From the NCBI GenBank assembly GCA_910587505.1, contig CAJULD010000018.1:1-59740 (forward strand): 59,740 bases of DNA. The letters are read 5' to 3'. Shown here in pieces: positions 1 to 8,556 of the stretch; position 1 is the first letter of the stretch; each line of letters begins with the position of its first letter. Both the position numbers and the translations under genes were made by a program. Below the pieces are notes generated by a model that was given only the letters and a program-made list of their open reading frames with translations, searched no databases and was not told the DNA's origin. The stretch comes from an uncultured Oscillospiraceae bacterium (lineage in GTDB: Bacteria; Bacillota; Clostridia; Oscillospirales; Oscillospiraceae).

Positions 1-438
1 GACGCCATGCGGGACGAGTGGAGCGGCGACATCGGCTGCGGCGTGAAATACTTCTCTCAGGACGGCGTCATCAAGCTGGCCCCCCGTGCGGGCATCGAGC
101 TGGACGAGTCCCTGTCCCCCGCGGAAAAGCTGAAGGTGGTCCAGAAGCTGATGGCGGAGGACGACCCCCGGGCTGCCGACGTGTACTCCTCTATTGGCGT
201 GTATCTGGCCCACACGCTGGCGCTGTACTTCGACCTGTATCACTTCCATCATGTGCTGCTGCTGGGCCGGGTAATGTCCGGAAAGGGCGGCGACCTGATT
301 CTCTCCACCTGCAAGGCAGTCATGGCCGACGAATACCCGGAGATTGCCGGGCAGATCAACCCCACCCTGCCTGACGAGAAATTCCGCCGGGTGGGCCAGT
401 CCGCCGCCGCCGCTTCCCTGCCGGAGATTGTGAAATAA
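1..438 (+). CDS. C-terminal part of a ROK-like kinase/regulator (5' truncated)
   Basis: The reading frame is open from the first base, so the true start lies outside the window. The visible 145 residues include a stretch (about residues 62-92) reading as SSIGVYLAHTLALYFDLYHF followed by HHVLLLGRVMSGKGG. This resembles the closing part of ROK/actin-fold ATPase domains, where a helix is followed by a hydrophobic strand and a small-residue turn. That assignment rests on pattern only, because the phosphate-binding loops and the zinc motif of ROK proteins would lie upstream. The stop is 13 nt before the SGNH hydrolase gene, so the two are probably co-transcribed, which suggests sugar or carbohydrate-ester metabolism. 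Confidence 0.5.
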   Translation, partial: DAMRDEWSGDIGCGVKYFSQDGVIKLAPRAGIELDESLSPAEKLKVVQKLMAEDDPRAADVYSSIGVYLAHTLALYFDLYHFHHVLLLGRVMSGKGGDLILSTCKAVMADEYPEIAGQINPTLPDEKFRRVGQSAAAASLPEIVK

Positions 439-451
439 GGAGCGTGGACCG

Positions 452-1132
452 ATGCAAAAACATATTATCTGTCTGGGCGATTCCAATACCCACGGCTACT
501 GTGCCGACCCGAAGGACTGCGCCGACCCGAAGCTGGCCCGGTTCAATGAGGACGAGCGCTGGACCTGCCTGCTGCAAAAGGCGCTGGGAGAGGACTACCT
601 GGTCTTTGAGGAGGGCCTCTCCGGACGGACCACCGTGTTCTCCGACCCCCTGTACGAGGGACTGGACGCGCTGCACTACCTCTGGCCCTGCCTGAAGAGC
701 CACGAGCCGGTGAGCCTGCTTATTATCATGCTGGGCACCAACGACAGCAAGGAGCGCTTCGGCATGAACGCCTTTGCCATCAGTCTGGGGATGCGCCGGC
801 TGGTGCAGAAGGCCCAGACCACCGACTGCTGGGGCCCCGGAGGCAAGCCCAATATTCTCATCGTCGCGCCGCCCATCATCGGCGAGGGGGTGCTGACCTC
901 CCCGGTGGCCGACGAGATGGGGACCATGGGCCCCGGCTGCGTGGAGAAGTCCCGGAAGCTGCCCGCCCACTACCGGCGGGTGGCGGAGGAGGCGGGGTGC
1001 CACTTCCTGGATGCCAACGAGTGCGGCGCGGAGTTCAACACCATTGATTTCATGCATCTGACCGCCAGAGGCCACGCCAATCTGGCCGCCGCTCTGGCCA
1101 AACTGGTTCCGACTCTGGTGGAGCATGGGTAA
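452..1132 (+). CDS. SGNH/GDSL-family hydrolase (esterase)
   Basis: A 226-residue single-domain SGNH hydrolase, presumably cytoplasmic because there is no signal peptide. Block I is CLGDSNTHG near residue 8 (catalytic Ser in GDS). Block III is LGTNDSKERFG (about residues 94-104, oxyanion Asn). The C-terminal block is IDFMHLTARGH (about 208-218), holding the Asp-x-x-His dyad. Family members remove acyl groups from sugars, lipids or small esters; the arylesterase/acetylxylan-esterase-like branch looks closest, but the substrate cannot be read from sequence. The ATG has a good AAGGAG site. The stop overlaps the next gene's ATG (ATGGGTAA), implying translational coupling to the YesL-like protein. 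Confidence 0.85.
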   Translation: MQKHIICLGDSNTHGYCADPKDCADPKLARFNEDERWTCLLQKALGEDYLVFEEGLSGRTTVFSDPLYEGLDALHYLWPCLKSHEPVSLLIIMLGTNDSKERFGMNAFAISLGMRRLVQKAQTTDCWGPGGKPNILIVAPPIIGEGVLTSPVADEMGTMGPGCVEKSRKLPAHYRRVAEEAGCHFLDANECGAEFNTIDFMHLTARGHANLAAALAKLVPTLVEHG

Positions 1133-1739
1133 TCTGTTCAATCCGGACGCCTTCCTCTGGCGGTGGTGCAGCCGGATTCTGGACATGATGATCCTGAGCA
1201 CCCTGTGGCTTCTTTGCAGCCTTCCGGTGGTAACCGTCGGGGCGGCGTCCACGGCGCTGTATGACGCCGCTGTCCACGGCGTCCGCCGGGATGAGGCGGG
1301 AACCTGTGCCCGCTTTTTCCGCACCTTCCGGCGGGAGCTGAAGCCCGGCTGTCTGGCTGTCCTGCTCTGGGGGCCGGTGATTGCCGCGCTGGTGTGGTGC
1401 GGGACGATAATCGGAACGGCGGTTCAGGAGCCCGTCCCCGTTCTGGCGGCCACGACGGTATTGGTGCTGGCGCTGTTTTTCGCTCTGGGGACCGTGGCAT
1501 GGATGTTTCCGCTGCTGTCCCGGTTCACTTTCTCCTTTGGCGCGCTGAACCGGACCGCGGGGCAGTTTCTGATCGTCCATCTGCCCTCCAGCGTCCTGCT
1601 GGTGGTGCTGCTGGCGGGGTGCGCGTGGGCCTGCTTCCGGTTCCTGTTTCCGGTTTTCTTTCTCCCCTGCGCGGGGACGCTGCTGGCTTCCTTCCCCGTG
1701 GAACGGGCGTTTGCCAGGCATCTGCCATCCCAAAACTGA
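1125..1739 (+). CDS. YesL-like membrane protein (DUF624)
   Basis: A 204-residue integral membrane protein. It opens with MGNLFNPDAFLWRWCSRILD and then has about five hydrophobic segments, typical of the YesL/DUF624 family. It retains the family's early LWLLCSLPVVTVGAAS segment followed by a cytoplasmic loop with ARFFRTFRRELK. YesL proteins sit in Firmicute carbohydrate-utilisation loci beside sugar ABC transporters, but their biochemical role is unknown. The start overlaps the stop of the SGNH hydrolase by 8 nt. A strong hairpin follows directly, so this is the last gene of the unit that enters from the left edge. Confidence 0.8.
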   Translation: MGNLFNPDAFLWRWCSRILDMMILSTLWLLCSLPVVTVGAASTALYDAAVHGVRRDEAGTCARFFRTFRRELKPGCLAVLLWGPVIAALVWCGTIIGTAVQEPVPVLAATTVLVLALFFALGTVAWMFPLLSRFTFSFGALNRTAGQFLIVHLPSSVLLVVLLAGCAWACFRFLFPVFFLPCAGTLLASFPVERAFARHLPSQN

Positions 1740-1740
1740 T

Positions 1741-1780
1741 AAGACCGGCCGTACCGCATTTTTGCGGTACGGCCGGTCTT
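1741..1780. terminator. Bidirectional rho-independent terminator
   Basis: Perfect 18-bp inverted repeat (1741-1758 and 1763-1780) with a TTTT loop, sitting between the convergent YesL-like and MATE genes. T-rich sequence follows on the plus strand (CTCTTTTT at about 1786). Confidence 0.85.
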
Positions 1781-1829
1781 AAACACTCTTTTTGATTCTT
1801 CTTCCAAAAAATATATGCCTTTTCCCCGT

Positions 1830-3227
1830 TCATCCCTGCGGCTCCGGGAGCAGGCCGTGGATGCCGCACCGGGCATAGGCCCGCTTCCGGATACACAGGA
1901 AGAAGATGATATGGACCGCCGCGGTGACGGCCCAGCTGACCGGATAGGAGGAATACAGGACCTCCGGCGTCCGGTGGGCCTGAAACACCGTAGCCACCCA
2001 AAGCAGCCGGATGCCACAGGCGCCCACCATGGACACGATCATGGGAGCCACAGAGTAACCCAGCCCCCGCATTGCGCCCACCATCACATCCATCATGCCG
2101 CACAGACAGTACAGACTGCACACGTATTTCAGCCGTACCACGGCCTGGGCGATGACCTCCTCCTCACCGGGGGCGTAAATGGAGGCCAGAGGGCGTCCGA
2201 AGAAGATTGCCAGATTCCCCAGCAGCAGCCCGGCGGCCAGCGTGTAGAGCTGGCACAGGATCAGCGCACGGTCCACCCGCCGGCACTCCCCCGCGCCATA
2301 GTTCTGACTGGTGAAGGTCAGGTCCGTCTGATAAAAGGCGTTCATGGAGACGTACACGAACCCCTCGATGTTGGCGGAGGCGGAGGAACCGGCGATAATG
2401 GCAGTGGAACCAAAGGAGTTGATGGAGGACTGAATCACCACATTGGACAGGGAAAATACGATCCCCTGAAAGCCGGCGGGGAGTCCCACCTGCAAAATCC
2501 GTTTGACGACCCGCCTGTCCAGTCGCAGGGCCCTGATATCCAGGTGCAGCGGCCCCTGGTCCCGCATCAGGCAGCCCAGCACCAGCAGGGCGGAGACCGC
2601 CTGAGAAATAATCGTGGCCAGCGCCACCCCCGCCACGCTCATCTGAAACACAATGACGAACAGCAGATTCAGCGCCACGTTGGTCACTCCCGCAACGGCC
2701 AGGAAATACAGCGGCCGCCGGGTGTCCCCCTGGGCCCGCAGAATGGCCGCGCCAAAGTTATAGAGCATGTTCACCGGCATACCGGCAAAGTAGATTCGCA
2801 GATAAACGGCCGCCAGGTCGATCACGTCCGGCGCAGAGGCCGTCCACACCAGCAGCTGCCGGGCCGCAGCTACGCCCAGCACCGCCAGGAACAGTCCGCT
2901 GAGCAGGGAAATGGCGATAGCGGTATGCACGCTGCTGCGTACATCCTCCTCCCGGCCCGCTCCGATATCCCGCGCCACCACCACATTGGTGCCCACGGAG
3001 AAGCCCACGAACAGGTTCACCAGCAGGTTGATGAGCGAACCCGTGGACCCCACGGCGGCCAGGGCCTCCTTTCCCGCGCAGCGGCCCACCACCACCACGT
3101 CGGCGGCGTTAAACAGCAGCTGCAGCAGGCTGGACAGCATCAGAGGCAACGCGAACAGCAGAATTTTTCCCGCCAGCGGGCCATGGACCATGTCGATCTG
3201 ATATCCTGCCTGTTTCTGTTTTTCCAT
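1830..3227 (-). CDS. MATE family multidrug/metabolite exporter
   Basis: A 465-residue protein with about twelve hydrophobic segments in two similar halves, the length and layout of MATE transporters. Family-like stretches include GPLAGKILLFALPLMLSSLL at the N-terminus, NAADVVVVGRCAG in helix 2 and GAILRAQGDTRRPL in helix 5. MATE proteins expel cationic drugs or metabolites in exchange for Na+ or H+. The substrate is not predictable. ATG at 3227 is preferred over an in-frame GTG at 3236, although neither has a strong Shine-Dalgarno site. A sigma-A-like promoter about 145 nt upstream gives a long leader. The gene is transcribed alone and converges on the YesL terminator. Confidence 0.9.
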   Translation of the reverse strand: MEKQKQAGYQIDMVHGPLAGKILLFALPLMLSSLLQLLFNAADVVVVGRCAGKEALAAVGSTGSLINLLVNLFVGFSVGTNVVVARDIGAGREEDVRSSVHTAIAISLLSGLFLAVLGVAAARQLLVWTASAPDVIDLAAVYLRIYFAGMPVNMLYNFGAAILRAQGDTRRPLYFLAVAGVTNVALNLLFVIVFQMSVAGVALATIISQAVSALLVLGCLMRDQGPLHLDIRALRLDRRVVKRILQVGLPAGFQGIVFSLSNVVIQSSINSFGSTAIIAGSSASANIEGFVYVSMNAFYQTDLTFTSQNYGAGECRRVDRALILCQLYTLAAGLLLGNLAIFFGRPLASIYAPGEEEVIAQAVVRLKYVCSLYCLCGMMDVMVGAMRGLGYSVAPMIVSMVGACGIRLLWVATVFQAHRTPEVLYSSYPVSWAVTAAVHIIFFLCIRKRAYARCGIHGLLPEPQG

Positions 3228-3372
3228 CTCATACACCCACTTTTTCCCATGAATTTCTTCACAAAAGAGCAGTACCTTCGATTGACAGGGGGAAATACGC
3301 TTTCAGGGCCCGGGCCGCCCTGCCACGCCACATTTTCCCCCGCCTGCTTTTTACCGGTTCTCAAGTGCGTTG

Positions 3373-3401
3373 ACTATATCATATATTTCAAAAAAGAACA
3401 A
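3373..3401 (-). promoter_or_regulatory. Sigma-A-type promoter for the MATE gene
   Basis: Minus-strand TTGTTC, 17-nt spacer, TATAGT. The predicted start near 3366 leaves a leader of about 140 nt before the MATE ATG. I could not assign this leader to a riboswitch class. Confidence 0.5.
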
Positions 3402-3415
3402 TTGTGAAATCAGCG

Positions 3416-3442
3416 AAAAAGCGCCGGAAACCAGCGCTTTTT
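3416..3442 (-). terminator. Second terminator ahead of the MATE promoter
   Basis: The 9-nt arms AAAAAGCGC and GCGCTTTTT form a hairpin that can extend inwards (AGCGC-x-GG / CC-x-GCGCT). It has a T run on either strand, so it can stop transcription in both directions. Confidence 0.55.
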
Positions 3443-3560
3443 TCTGTGTGACAAAAAAGATGCCAGGCAAATGGAGCTCCCGGCCCCCTGGGGTCGTCCG
3501 GATATCGCGAAGCAGGAGGAAACCGGGCAGTCCCTTTTGATCCGGCAGGCCGTGGGCATG

Positions 3561-3593
3561 AAAAAGGGGCGGCGCTGTAAAAAGTACCGCCCC
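3561..3593 (-). terminator. Terminator of the unknown gene at 3666-4517
   Basis: On the minus strand GGGGCGG pairs with CCGCCCC and TTTTT follows immediately, a standard intrinsic terminator about 70 nt after the stop codon of the upstream gene. Confidence 0.7.
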
Positions 3594-3665
3594 GGCCGGG
3601 AGACAAAACGGAGCTGTTGACAAAATGTCCCAAAGCCAGATATGTATTTATTAAAACCCCGGTGT

Positions 3666-4517
3666 TTACTCCTCCGTCCCGCTCATGCTGTGCTTGAAAA
3701 CATTCCGGATCCCGCCATAAACAGACTGAAACAACGACTCCCGCTGAACAGCACGATAGTCCTCCATGCCCTGATTTTCAAAGCAGATTTCTGCTTCCTC
3801 CTCTACACAGCCGCGTCGTCTCAGCTCGTTTAAAATGCTGGAGGCCCCCTTTTGAAACGTGGACGTTATGCCATGCGCGGAGGAAAGGGCACGGTCAATT
3901 TCATCGTAAATGTCACCTGCGGAGGTGTCGATTTGCCAGTGGGTATCATTCGTGCCGTTCTCCACCCACTCTGCCGCCATGCTGTAGGCCTTCCCCATGC
4001 AGCCCTCCTGGGTAGGATTGTGATCCGATACCCGGTTCAGCTCTGCCGCTCCCTGCTGCAAAAACTGCTCACGCGCCGCCCTGGTTGCATCCAGCAGCCT
4101 GGAGACGTCCTCCGGTTCCATCTGCTCCGGCAAAGCCCTGTTGCCATCCAGCATATCCTGATATTCCTGAATGGTCCGGTCAAAGGCGGAGAGCTGATCC
4201 CGATATTCCATCAAAGATTTTTCATGCTGCCGGCTCAGACACGCACCAACTTTACACTGGTTTAAGTAGACGCGCAGCAGGCCCTCCGGCATTTCTTCCA
4301 GCGGGGAATTTTTCCCGCCCTCTGCGGCCTCTGCCGACAACTCCAGCGTATCAAACCGGCTCCTCAAATCTTTTGCCTGTCCTTTTTCGTTCAGCAGATT
4401 CTGAGACAGGCGTTGTAATGCGTCGTTGACTGGCGGCTTGACAGGCATTTGCCCCGGCGCTCCATTCCGGGGAAAAATGTTCCGCTGAAAAAGATTTGCA
4501 AAATTCGTTATGTTCAC
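3666..4517 (-). CDS. Unrecognised coiled, charged protein
   Basis: A 283-residue soluble, mostly helical, charged protein that I do not recognise. There is no signal peptide, membrane segment or catalytic motif. It starts VNITNFANLFQRNIF, and the middle (about residues 25-160) is rich in Leu, Glu, Gln and Arg, suggesting coiled coil. GTG at 4517 is chosen because GGGAGGAG lies 8 nt upstream. The same frame stays open to an ATG at 4790, 14 nt after the dihydropyrimidinase stop, which would add 91 residues but lacks a ribosome site. Codon use is less GC-biased than in the neighbours, which hints at transfer. A minus-strand terminator follows. It may be co-transcribed with dihydropyrimidinase. 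Confidence 0.65.
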   Translation of the reverse strand: MNITNFANLFQRNIFPRNGAPGQMPVKPPVNDALQRLSQNLLNEKGQAKDLRSRFDTLELSAEAAEGGKNSPLEEMPEGLLRVYLNQCKVGACLSRQHEKSLMEYRDQLSAFDRTIQEYQDMLDGNRALPEQMEPEDVSRLLDATRAAREQFLQQGAAELNRVSDHNPTQEGCMGKAYSMAAEWVENGTNDTHWQIDTSAGDIYDEIDRALSSAHGITSTFQKGASSILNELRRRGCVEEEAEICFENQGMEDYRAVQRESLFQSVYGGIRNVFKHSMSGTEE

Positions 4518-4803
4518 TGTGCACTCTCCTCCCGCCCGGTTTTTATACTGCGCCTGTATGTCCACGCCCTGACGGCAGCCGTCCAAAATGCCGGCGGCAA
4601 AGGGCTTTCCCCAATCCCGGCCGGGGTCTTTCCGGTGAACGTATTCACCCAGCCGGACAGACGCGCGGTGGAACATTTCATTTCGTGTCCACGATACACC
4701 CAACCGTTTTTCCGGTGAAAGGGACGTTGTACAGTCACGAATGACCGCGCTGATGTCCTCGCCAGCGCTGCCTCCGCAGCCGCTCTTCATGGCAGAAAAA
4801 GTA

Positions 4804-6174
4804 TTACAACTGATTCTTTCCTCTGAAAATAAACTGCCCCTGCGTATCCAGGACCCGGCCATGATCCACCGCCAGACGGCCCCGCAGATACACCTGCGCG
4901 ATGGCGCAGGCCGTTTTCCAGCCCTCATAGGGGGTGTAGTCTGTGTTCTGCGCCTGCTCCCCGGCGGTGATGAGTCCGGAGACGGCAGGATCCAGGATGA
5001 CCACGTCCCCGTCGCTGCCTGGGGAAAGAGTCCCCTTCCGGGGCCAGCAGCCATAGAGCCGGGCGGGATTCTCGCTGAGAACGCGGCACATGTCCGCGGC
5101 GGTGATCCGGCCCGCGGCCACGCCGTGGGTGTAGAGCAGCATCCCCCGGTGCTCCACGCCGGGCAGCCCGCCGGGAATCCTGGTAAAGTCATAGCGCCCC
5201 GCCCGCTTCTGGGCGGTGGTGAAGGAGCAGTGATCCGTGGCCACGGTGTCAATCTCGCCCCGGCTCAGAGCCGCCCAGAGAGCCTCGCGGTCCGCCGCCT
5301 TCCGGATGGGGGGCGCGCAGACGAATCTGGCGGCCTCCATGTACTCCGGGTTGTCATAAACTCCGTCTTCCAGCAGCAGGTAATGGGGGCAGGTTTCCAC
5401 ATACACCGTCTGACCCCGCCGCCGGGCGGAGCGGACCTCCTCCAGAGACTCCTTTGCTGACAGGTGTACGATGATGACCGGCACGTCCGCCAGCTGAGCC
5501 AGCCGCAGCAGGCGGCCCACCGCTTCCGCCTCCAGCGGCGCAGGACGGGTGCGGGGATGGGAGGCGGGGGACAGCCTCCCGGCGGCTTTGGCCTCCGCCG
5601 TCAGGACACGGATCACACCGTCGTTTTCGCAGTGGACTCCGGCTACGCCGCCCATCTCCTTCAGCCGGAGAAGGGCGCGGTACATGTCCCCTTCGGGGAT
5701 CATCATGGCGGGGTAGGTCATATACATTTTGAAGGAAGTGATGCCCTGCGCCGCCATCGTATCCAGCTCACGGGAAATCCCCTCGTTCCAGTCATCGATG
5801 GTCATATGAAAGCCATAGTCGCAGGCTGCTTTTCCCTCCGCCTTCTCCCGCCAGCGCGCCAGACCGGAGGCCAGGGACTCCCCCCTGTCCGGGGCGGCGA
5901 AATCCACCACCATGGTCGTGCCGCCCCGGAGGGCCGCCCGGCTGCCGGTGGCAAAGTCGTCAGCGGTGATGGTGCCGCAGACCTCCAGGTCAAAGTGGGT
6001 GTGTCCGTCGATGAAGCCGGGAAACAGCAGCTTTCCGGTACAGTCCACCACCCGCGCGTCCCCGGCGGGGAGATTCCCGCCTACGGCGGCAATCCGCTCT
6101 CCCTCCAGCAGGACGTCCGCCCGCCTCTCTCCGGCGGCGGAGACCACGGTTCCGCCCAGCAGCAGCGTTTTCAT
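4804..6174 (-). CDS. hydA: Dihydropyrimidinase / D-hydantoinase
   Basis: A 456-residue cyclic amidohydrolase of the dihydropyrimidinase/hydantoinase group, which opens dihydropyrimidine or hydantoin rings. The metal site is complete: His58 and His60 in GFIDGHTHFD, carbamylated Lys149 in SFKMYMTYP, His181 in GVHCEND, His237 in IVHLSAKE, and Asp314 in VATDHCSF. ATG at 6174 has GGAGGGA 7-8 nt upstream; the longer in-frame start at 6201 does not. No dihydropyrimidine dehydrogenase or beta-ureidopropionase gene is nearby. The physiological substrate is therefore open, and allantoin- or phenylhydantoin-type activity is possible. Confidence 0.88.
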   Translation of the reverse strand: MKTLLLGGTVVSAAGERRADVLLEGERIAAVGGNLPAGDARVVDCTGKLLFPGFIDGHTHFDLEVCGTITADDFATGSRAALRGGTTMVVDFAAPDRGESLASGLARWREKAEGKAACDYGFHMTIDDWNEGISRELDTMAAQGITSFKMYMTYPAMMIPEGDMYRALLRLKEMGGVAGVHCENDGVIRVLTAEAKAAGRLSPASHPRTRPAPLEAEAVGRLLRLAQLADVPVIIVHLSAKESLEEVRSARRRGQTVYVETCPHYLLLEDGVYDNPEYMEAARFVCAPPIRKAADREALWAALSRGEIDTVATDHCSFTTAQKRAGRYDFTRIPGGLPGVEHRGMLLYTHGVAAGRITAADMCRVLSENPARLYGCWPRKGTLSPGSDGDVVILDPAVSGLITAGEQAQNTDYTPYEGWKTACAIAQVYLRGRLAVDHGRVLDTQGQFIFRGKNQL

Positions 6175-6229
6175 TGTCGTTCCCTCCAATCTGAGCGCCA
6201 CGCGAAAAATCTGTTGCAGCTACATGCCC

Positions 6230-7975
6230 TCACATCTTCTCCGGCGCGTCCACGCCCAGCAGCGCCAGTCCGTTTTTCAGCACGCTGCGGGTCTCGTCAG
6301 CCAGCTTCAGGCGGGCGGCCAGGAGGGCGGGTTCCTCGCCCTTGATGCGGCAGGCGGTATAGAACCGGTGGAAGCACCCGGCCAGATCCACCAGGTAGCG
6401 GTTGATATGGCTGGGGTCGTAGTCCCGCGCAGACAGGCGCAGCTCTTCGCAGAACAGGGCCAGCTGCTTGATGAGGGCTGTCTCCGTCTCGCCTGAGAGC
6501 AGGGAGGCGTCCACCTCCGCCGCGGCGGGGACGGTCTGCCCCTCCGCGGCCAGATTGCGCAGCAGACTGCAAATGCGGGCATGGGCGTACTCCACGTAGT
6601 AGACAGGGTTCTCGCTGTCCTCCCGGACAGCCAGGCCCAGATCAAAGTCCATCTGGGTGTCGGGCTTGGCGTTGAAGAACCACCGGGCCGCGTCCACAGG
6701 GACCTCTTCCAGGAGATCGGTGAGGGAAATCGCCTTGCCGGTGCGTTTGCTCATCCGGACCACTTCGCCGTCCCGGAGGAGCTTCACCAGCTGCATGAGC
6801 ACAATGTCCAGCCGGTTCGTGCCGTCCAGGCCCAGCGCGTCCATGGCGCCCCTGAGCCGGGCCACGTGGCCGTGGTGGTCCGCGCCCCAGATATTGATGA
6901 CCCGGTCAAAGCCCCGCTTTTCAAACTTGTTGCGGTGATAGGCGATGTCGGCGGCAAAGTAGGTGTAGAAGCCGTTGGCCCGGCGGAGAACGTCGTCCTT
7001 CAGGTCCAGCCTGGCGATGTCCTTATCGCTCCTGCCGGCCTTCCGGAGATTCTCCTCCAGAATCCGGCTGGTGGCCAGCCACAGGGCGCCCTCCTTCTCA
7101 TAGGTGTACCCGGCGGCGGTCAGCTTCTCCGCGGTCTCGGCCACATAGCCGGTGTTGTGAAGCACGGACTCAAAGAACCACTGGTCATACTCAATTTTAT
7201 AGCGGCGCAGGTCGCTCTGCATTTTGGGAATGTTGCGCTCCAGACCGAACTTCGCCAGGACCGCGCGGCGCTCCTCTCCGGAGGCGTCCTTCAGGCTGTC
7301 GCCGCAGGCGTCGTAACAGGCCTGCGCCAGCTCACGGATGTCGTCGCCGTGGTAGCCGTCCTCGGGGAAGGGAACCGCGTCCTCGCCCAGAATGATCTGG
7401 AGATACCGGGCCTCCAGAGAAGCGGCGAATTTTTCGATCTGGTTGCCGGCATCGTTGACGTAGAATTCCCGCCAGACCTGCGCCCCGTTGGCCTCCAGCA
7501 CGGCGGCCAGGGTGTCGCCCAGCACGCCGCCTCTGGCGTTGCCCATGTGCATGGGGCCGGTGGGGTTGGCGGAGACGAACTCCACCATGATTTTCTGGTC
7601 CTTCAGCGCATCGGAGCGGCCATAGGCCTCCCCCTCGCTCTCCACTGCGGAGAGGACTCCGGCGTACCAGGAGGGGTTCAGGCGGAAGTTGAGGAAGCCC
7701 GCCCCGGCGATTTCAGCGGAAGCGAAGTAGCTGCCGCTCAGATCCATGTGGTCCAGCAGGATGCCGGCGATTTCCCGGGGGCTTTTGTGCATGACCCTGG
7801 CAGCGGCCAGGGCGAAGGTGGAGGTGTAGTCGCCGTTGGCAGTGTCCCTGGGGATTTCCACCCCGGCCCGGACGCCCTCCGCAGCGGGGAGAAGTCCGGC
7901 GGCGACCGCCGCCTGACAGGCCTTCCGGGTCAGGTCAAGGACCTGGTCTCTGGCATTTTGGATCATGTTCATCAT
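6230..7975 (-). CDS. argS: Arginyl-tRNA synthetase
   Basis: Class I arginyl-tRNA synthetase of 581 residues, charging tRNA-Arg with arginine. The N-terminal Add-1 domain (about 1-120) is followed by the Rossmann catalytic core. The HIGH-equivalent is HMGN at residues 143-146 within SANPTGPMHMGNARGG, and the KMSKS-like loop is MSKRT at 408-412. The C-terminal anticodon-binding helical domain ends in GLALLGVDAPEKM. Two adjacent ATGs exist; 7975 is preferred because AAGGAAG lies 8 nt upstream. The gene follows DUF1934 (YwiB), the same order as ywiB-argS in Bacillus. No T-box leader was seen. Confidence 0.97.
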   Translation of the reverse strand: MMNMIQNARDQVLDLTRKACQAAVAAGLLPAAEGVRAGVEIPRDTANGDYTSTFALAAARVMHKSPREIAGILLDHMDLSGSYFASAEIAGAGFLNFRLNPSWYAGVLSAVESEGEAYGRSDALKDQKIMVEFVSANPTGPMHMGNARGGVLGDTLAAVLEANGAQVWREFYVNDAGNQIEKFAASLEARYLQIILGEDAVPFPEDGYHGDDIRELAQACYDACGDSLKDASGEERRAVLAKFGLERNIPKMQSDLRRYKIEYDQWFFESVLHNTGYVAETAEKLTAAGYTYEKEGALWLATSRILEENLRKAGRSDKDIARLDLKDDVLRRANGFYTYFAADIAYHRNKFEKRGFDRVINIWGADHHGHVARLRGAMDALGLDGTNRLDIVLMQLVKLLRDGEVVRMSKRTGKAISLTDLLEEVPVDAARWFFNAKPDTQMDFDLGLAVREDSENPVYYVEYAHARICSLLRNLAAEGQTVPAAAEVDASLLSGETETALIKQLALFCEELRLSARDYDPSHINRYLVDLAGCFHRFYTACRIKGEEPALLAARLKLADETRSVLKNGLALLGVDAPEKM

Positions 7976-8079
7976 CTTCTGTTCTTCCTTCTTTATTAAA
8001 ATATTTTTGTTACTCACAGTATCGGTTCTGTCCCGGCGTATATCTCAGAACCTGTATTGACAACCGTTGAACGCCGTCT

Positions 8080-8115
8080 GGCCGGTCTTTTTCCCGGCCT
8101 GGCCGGACGTCCGGC
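8080..8115. repeat. GC-rich hairpins between ywiB-like gene and argS
   Basis: Two adjacent dyads lie here: GGCCGG (8080-8085) with CCGGCC (8094-8099), and a perfect 14-nt palindrome GCCGGACGTCCGGC (8102-8115). Neither is followed by a T run on the minus strand, so they are more likely RNA-stability or pausing elements than terminators. Confidence 0.4.
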
Positions 8116-8123
8116 GGCAAAGA

Positions 8124-8555
8124 TTATCTCGTGACCTCTTTCACCCGAATTTTGAACCGGTTCTCTCCCGTGACCTGATGGTTGATGGCAATTGTGAATG
8201 CAATTTCCATCACGCCTCCCCGCCCGGTAAGCCGGTGGGCCAGCTTTGTGGTGGCGATGTCCACCACCATGGTCCCCCAGGGGGTCTCATAGAGCGAGCT
8301 GCACCGCTCGCCCCGGGTAAATTCCAGCCGGGACTGGATGGTCCCCGTGCGCTCCAGCGCCACGGCGTCCCCCCGGACAATGAACCGGGTGGTGGCGCCC
8401 TCCATACCCGTCAGCTCCGTCTCTTCGTAGGTCAGGGTGATTTCGTCGCCGTCCAGGGTCATCACGCCCTCGGTGGCCAGCTCTGTGACCTCCGGTTCCG
8501 TGCCGGTATAGGACTGCTCCCCCCGCACAAATAAAATTACATCTTTTTTTATCAT
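8124..8555 (-). CDS. DUF1934 (YwiB-like) beta-barrel protein
   Basis: A 143-residue soluble protein of the DUF1934/YwiB family, predicted to fold as a calycin-like beta barrel. Alternating strands fit this (ITLTYEETEL, RFIVRGDAVALERTG, GVMEIAFTIAINHQV). The molecular function is unknown. It lies one nucleotide after the murI stop (TGATATG) and upstream of argS, matching the Firmicute ywiB-argS arrangement, so these three genes probably form one operon. The start is fixed by this coupling. Confidence 0.85.
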   Translation of the reverse strand: MIKKDVILFVRGEQSYTGTEPEVTELATEGVMTLDGDEITLTYEETELTGMEGATTRFIVRGDAVALERTGTIQSRLEFTRGERCSSLYETPWGTMVVDIATTKLAHRLTGRGGVMEIAFTIAINHQVTGENRFKIRVKEVTR

Positions 8556-8556
8556 A

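Larger units (their letters stand above)
3228..3665. other. Intergenic region between MATE and the unknown gene
   Basis: About 440 bases holding the MATE promoter, its leader, and two minus-strand terminators. A short plus-strand ORF (3471-3620, 49 codons) crosses it but lacks a good ribosome site and runs through the terminators, so it is not called as a gene. No other structure was recognised. Confidence 0.6.

Noticed and set aside
3228..3372. Riboswitch in the MATE leader
   Set aside because: A leader of about 140 nt is predicted, but no known riboswitch core motif could be recognised.
1815..3407. 530-codon plus-strand frame opposite the MATE gene
   Set aside because: Antisense shadow: the protein has no domains and is unusually rich in His, Gln and Gly, while the minus strand encodes a clear MATE transporter.
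3471..3620. A 49-codon plus-strand ORF with a basic end, between MATE and the unknown gene
   Set aside because: No good ribosome site or promoter, and it runs across a minus-strand terminator; it may be a decayed remnant.
7976..8123. T-box leader before argS
   Set aside because: No T-box core sequence or terminator/antiterminator pair; the gene is preceded by a short gap with GC hairpins.
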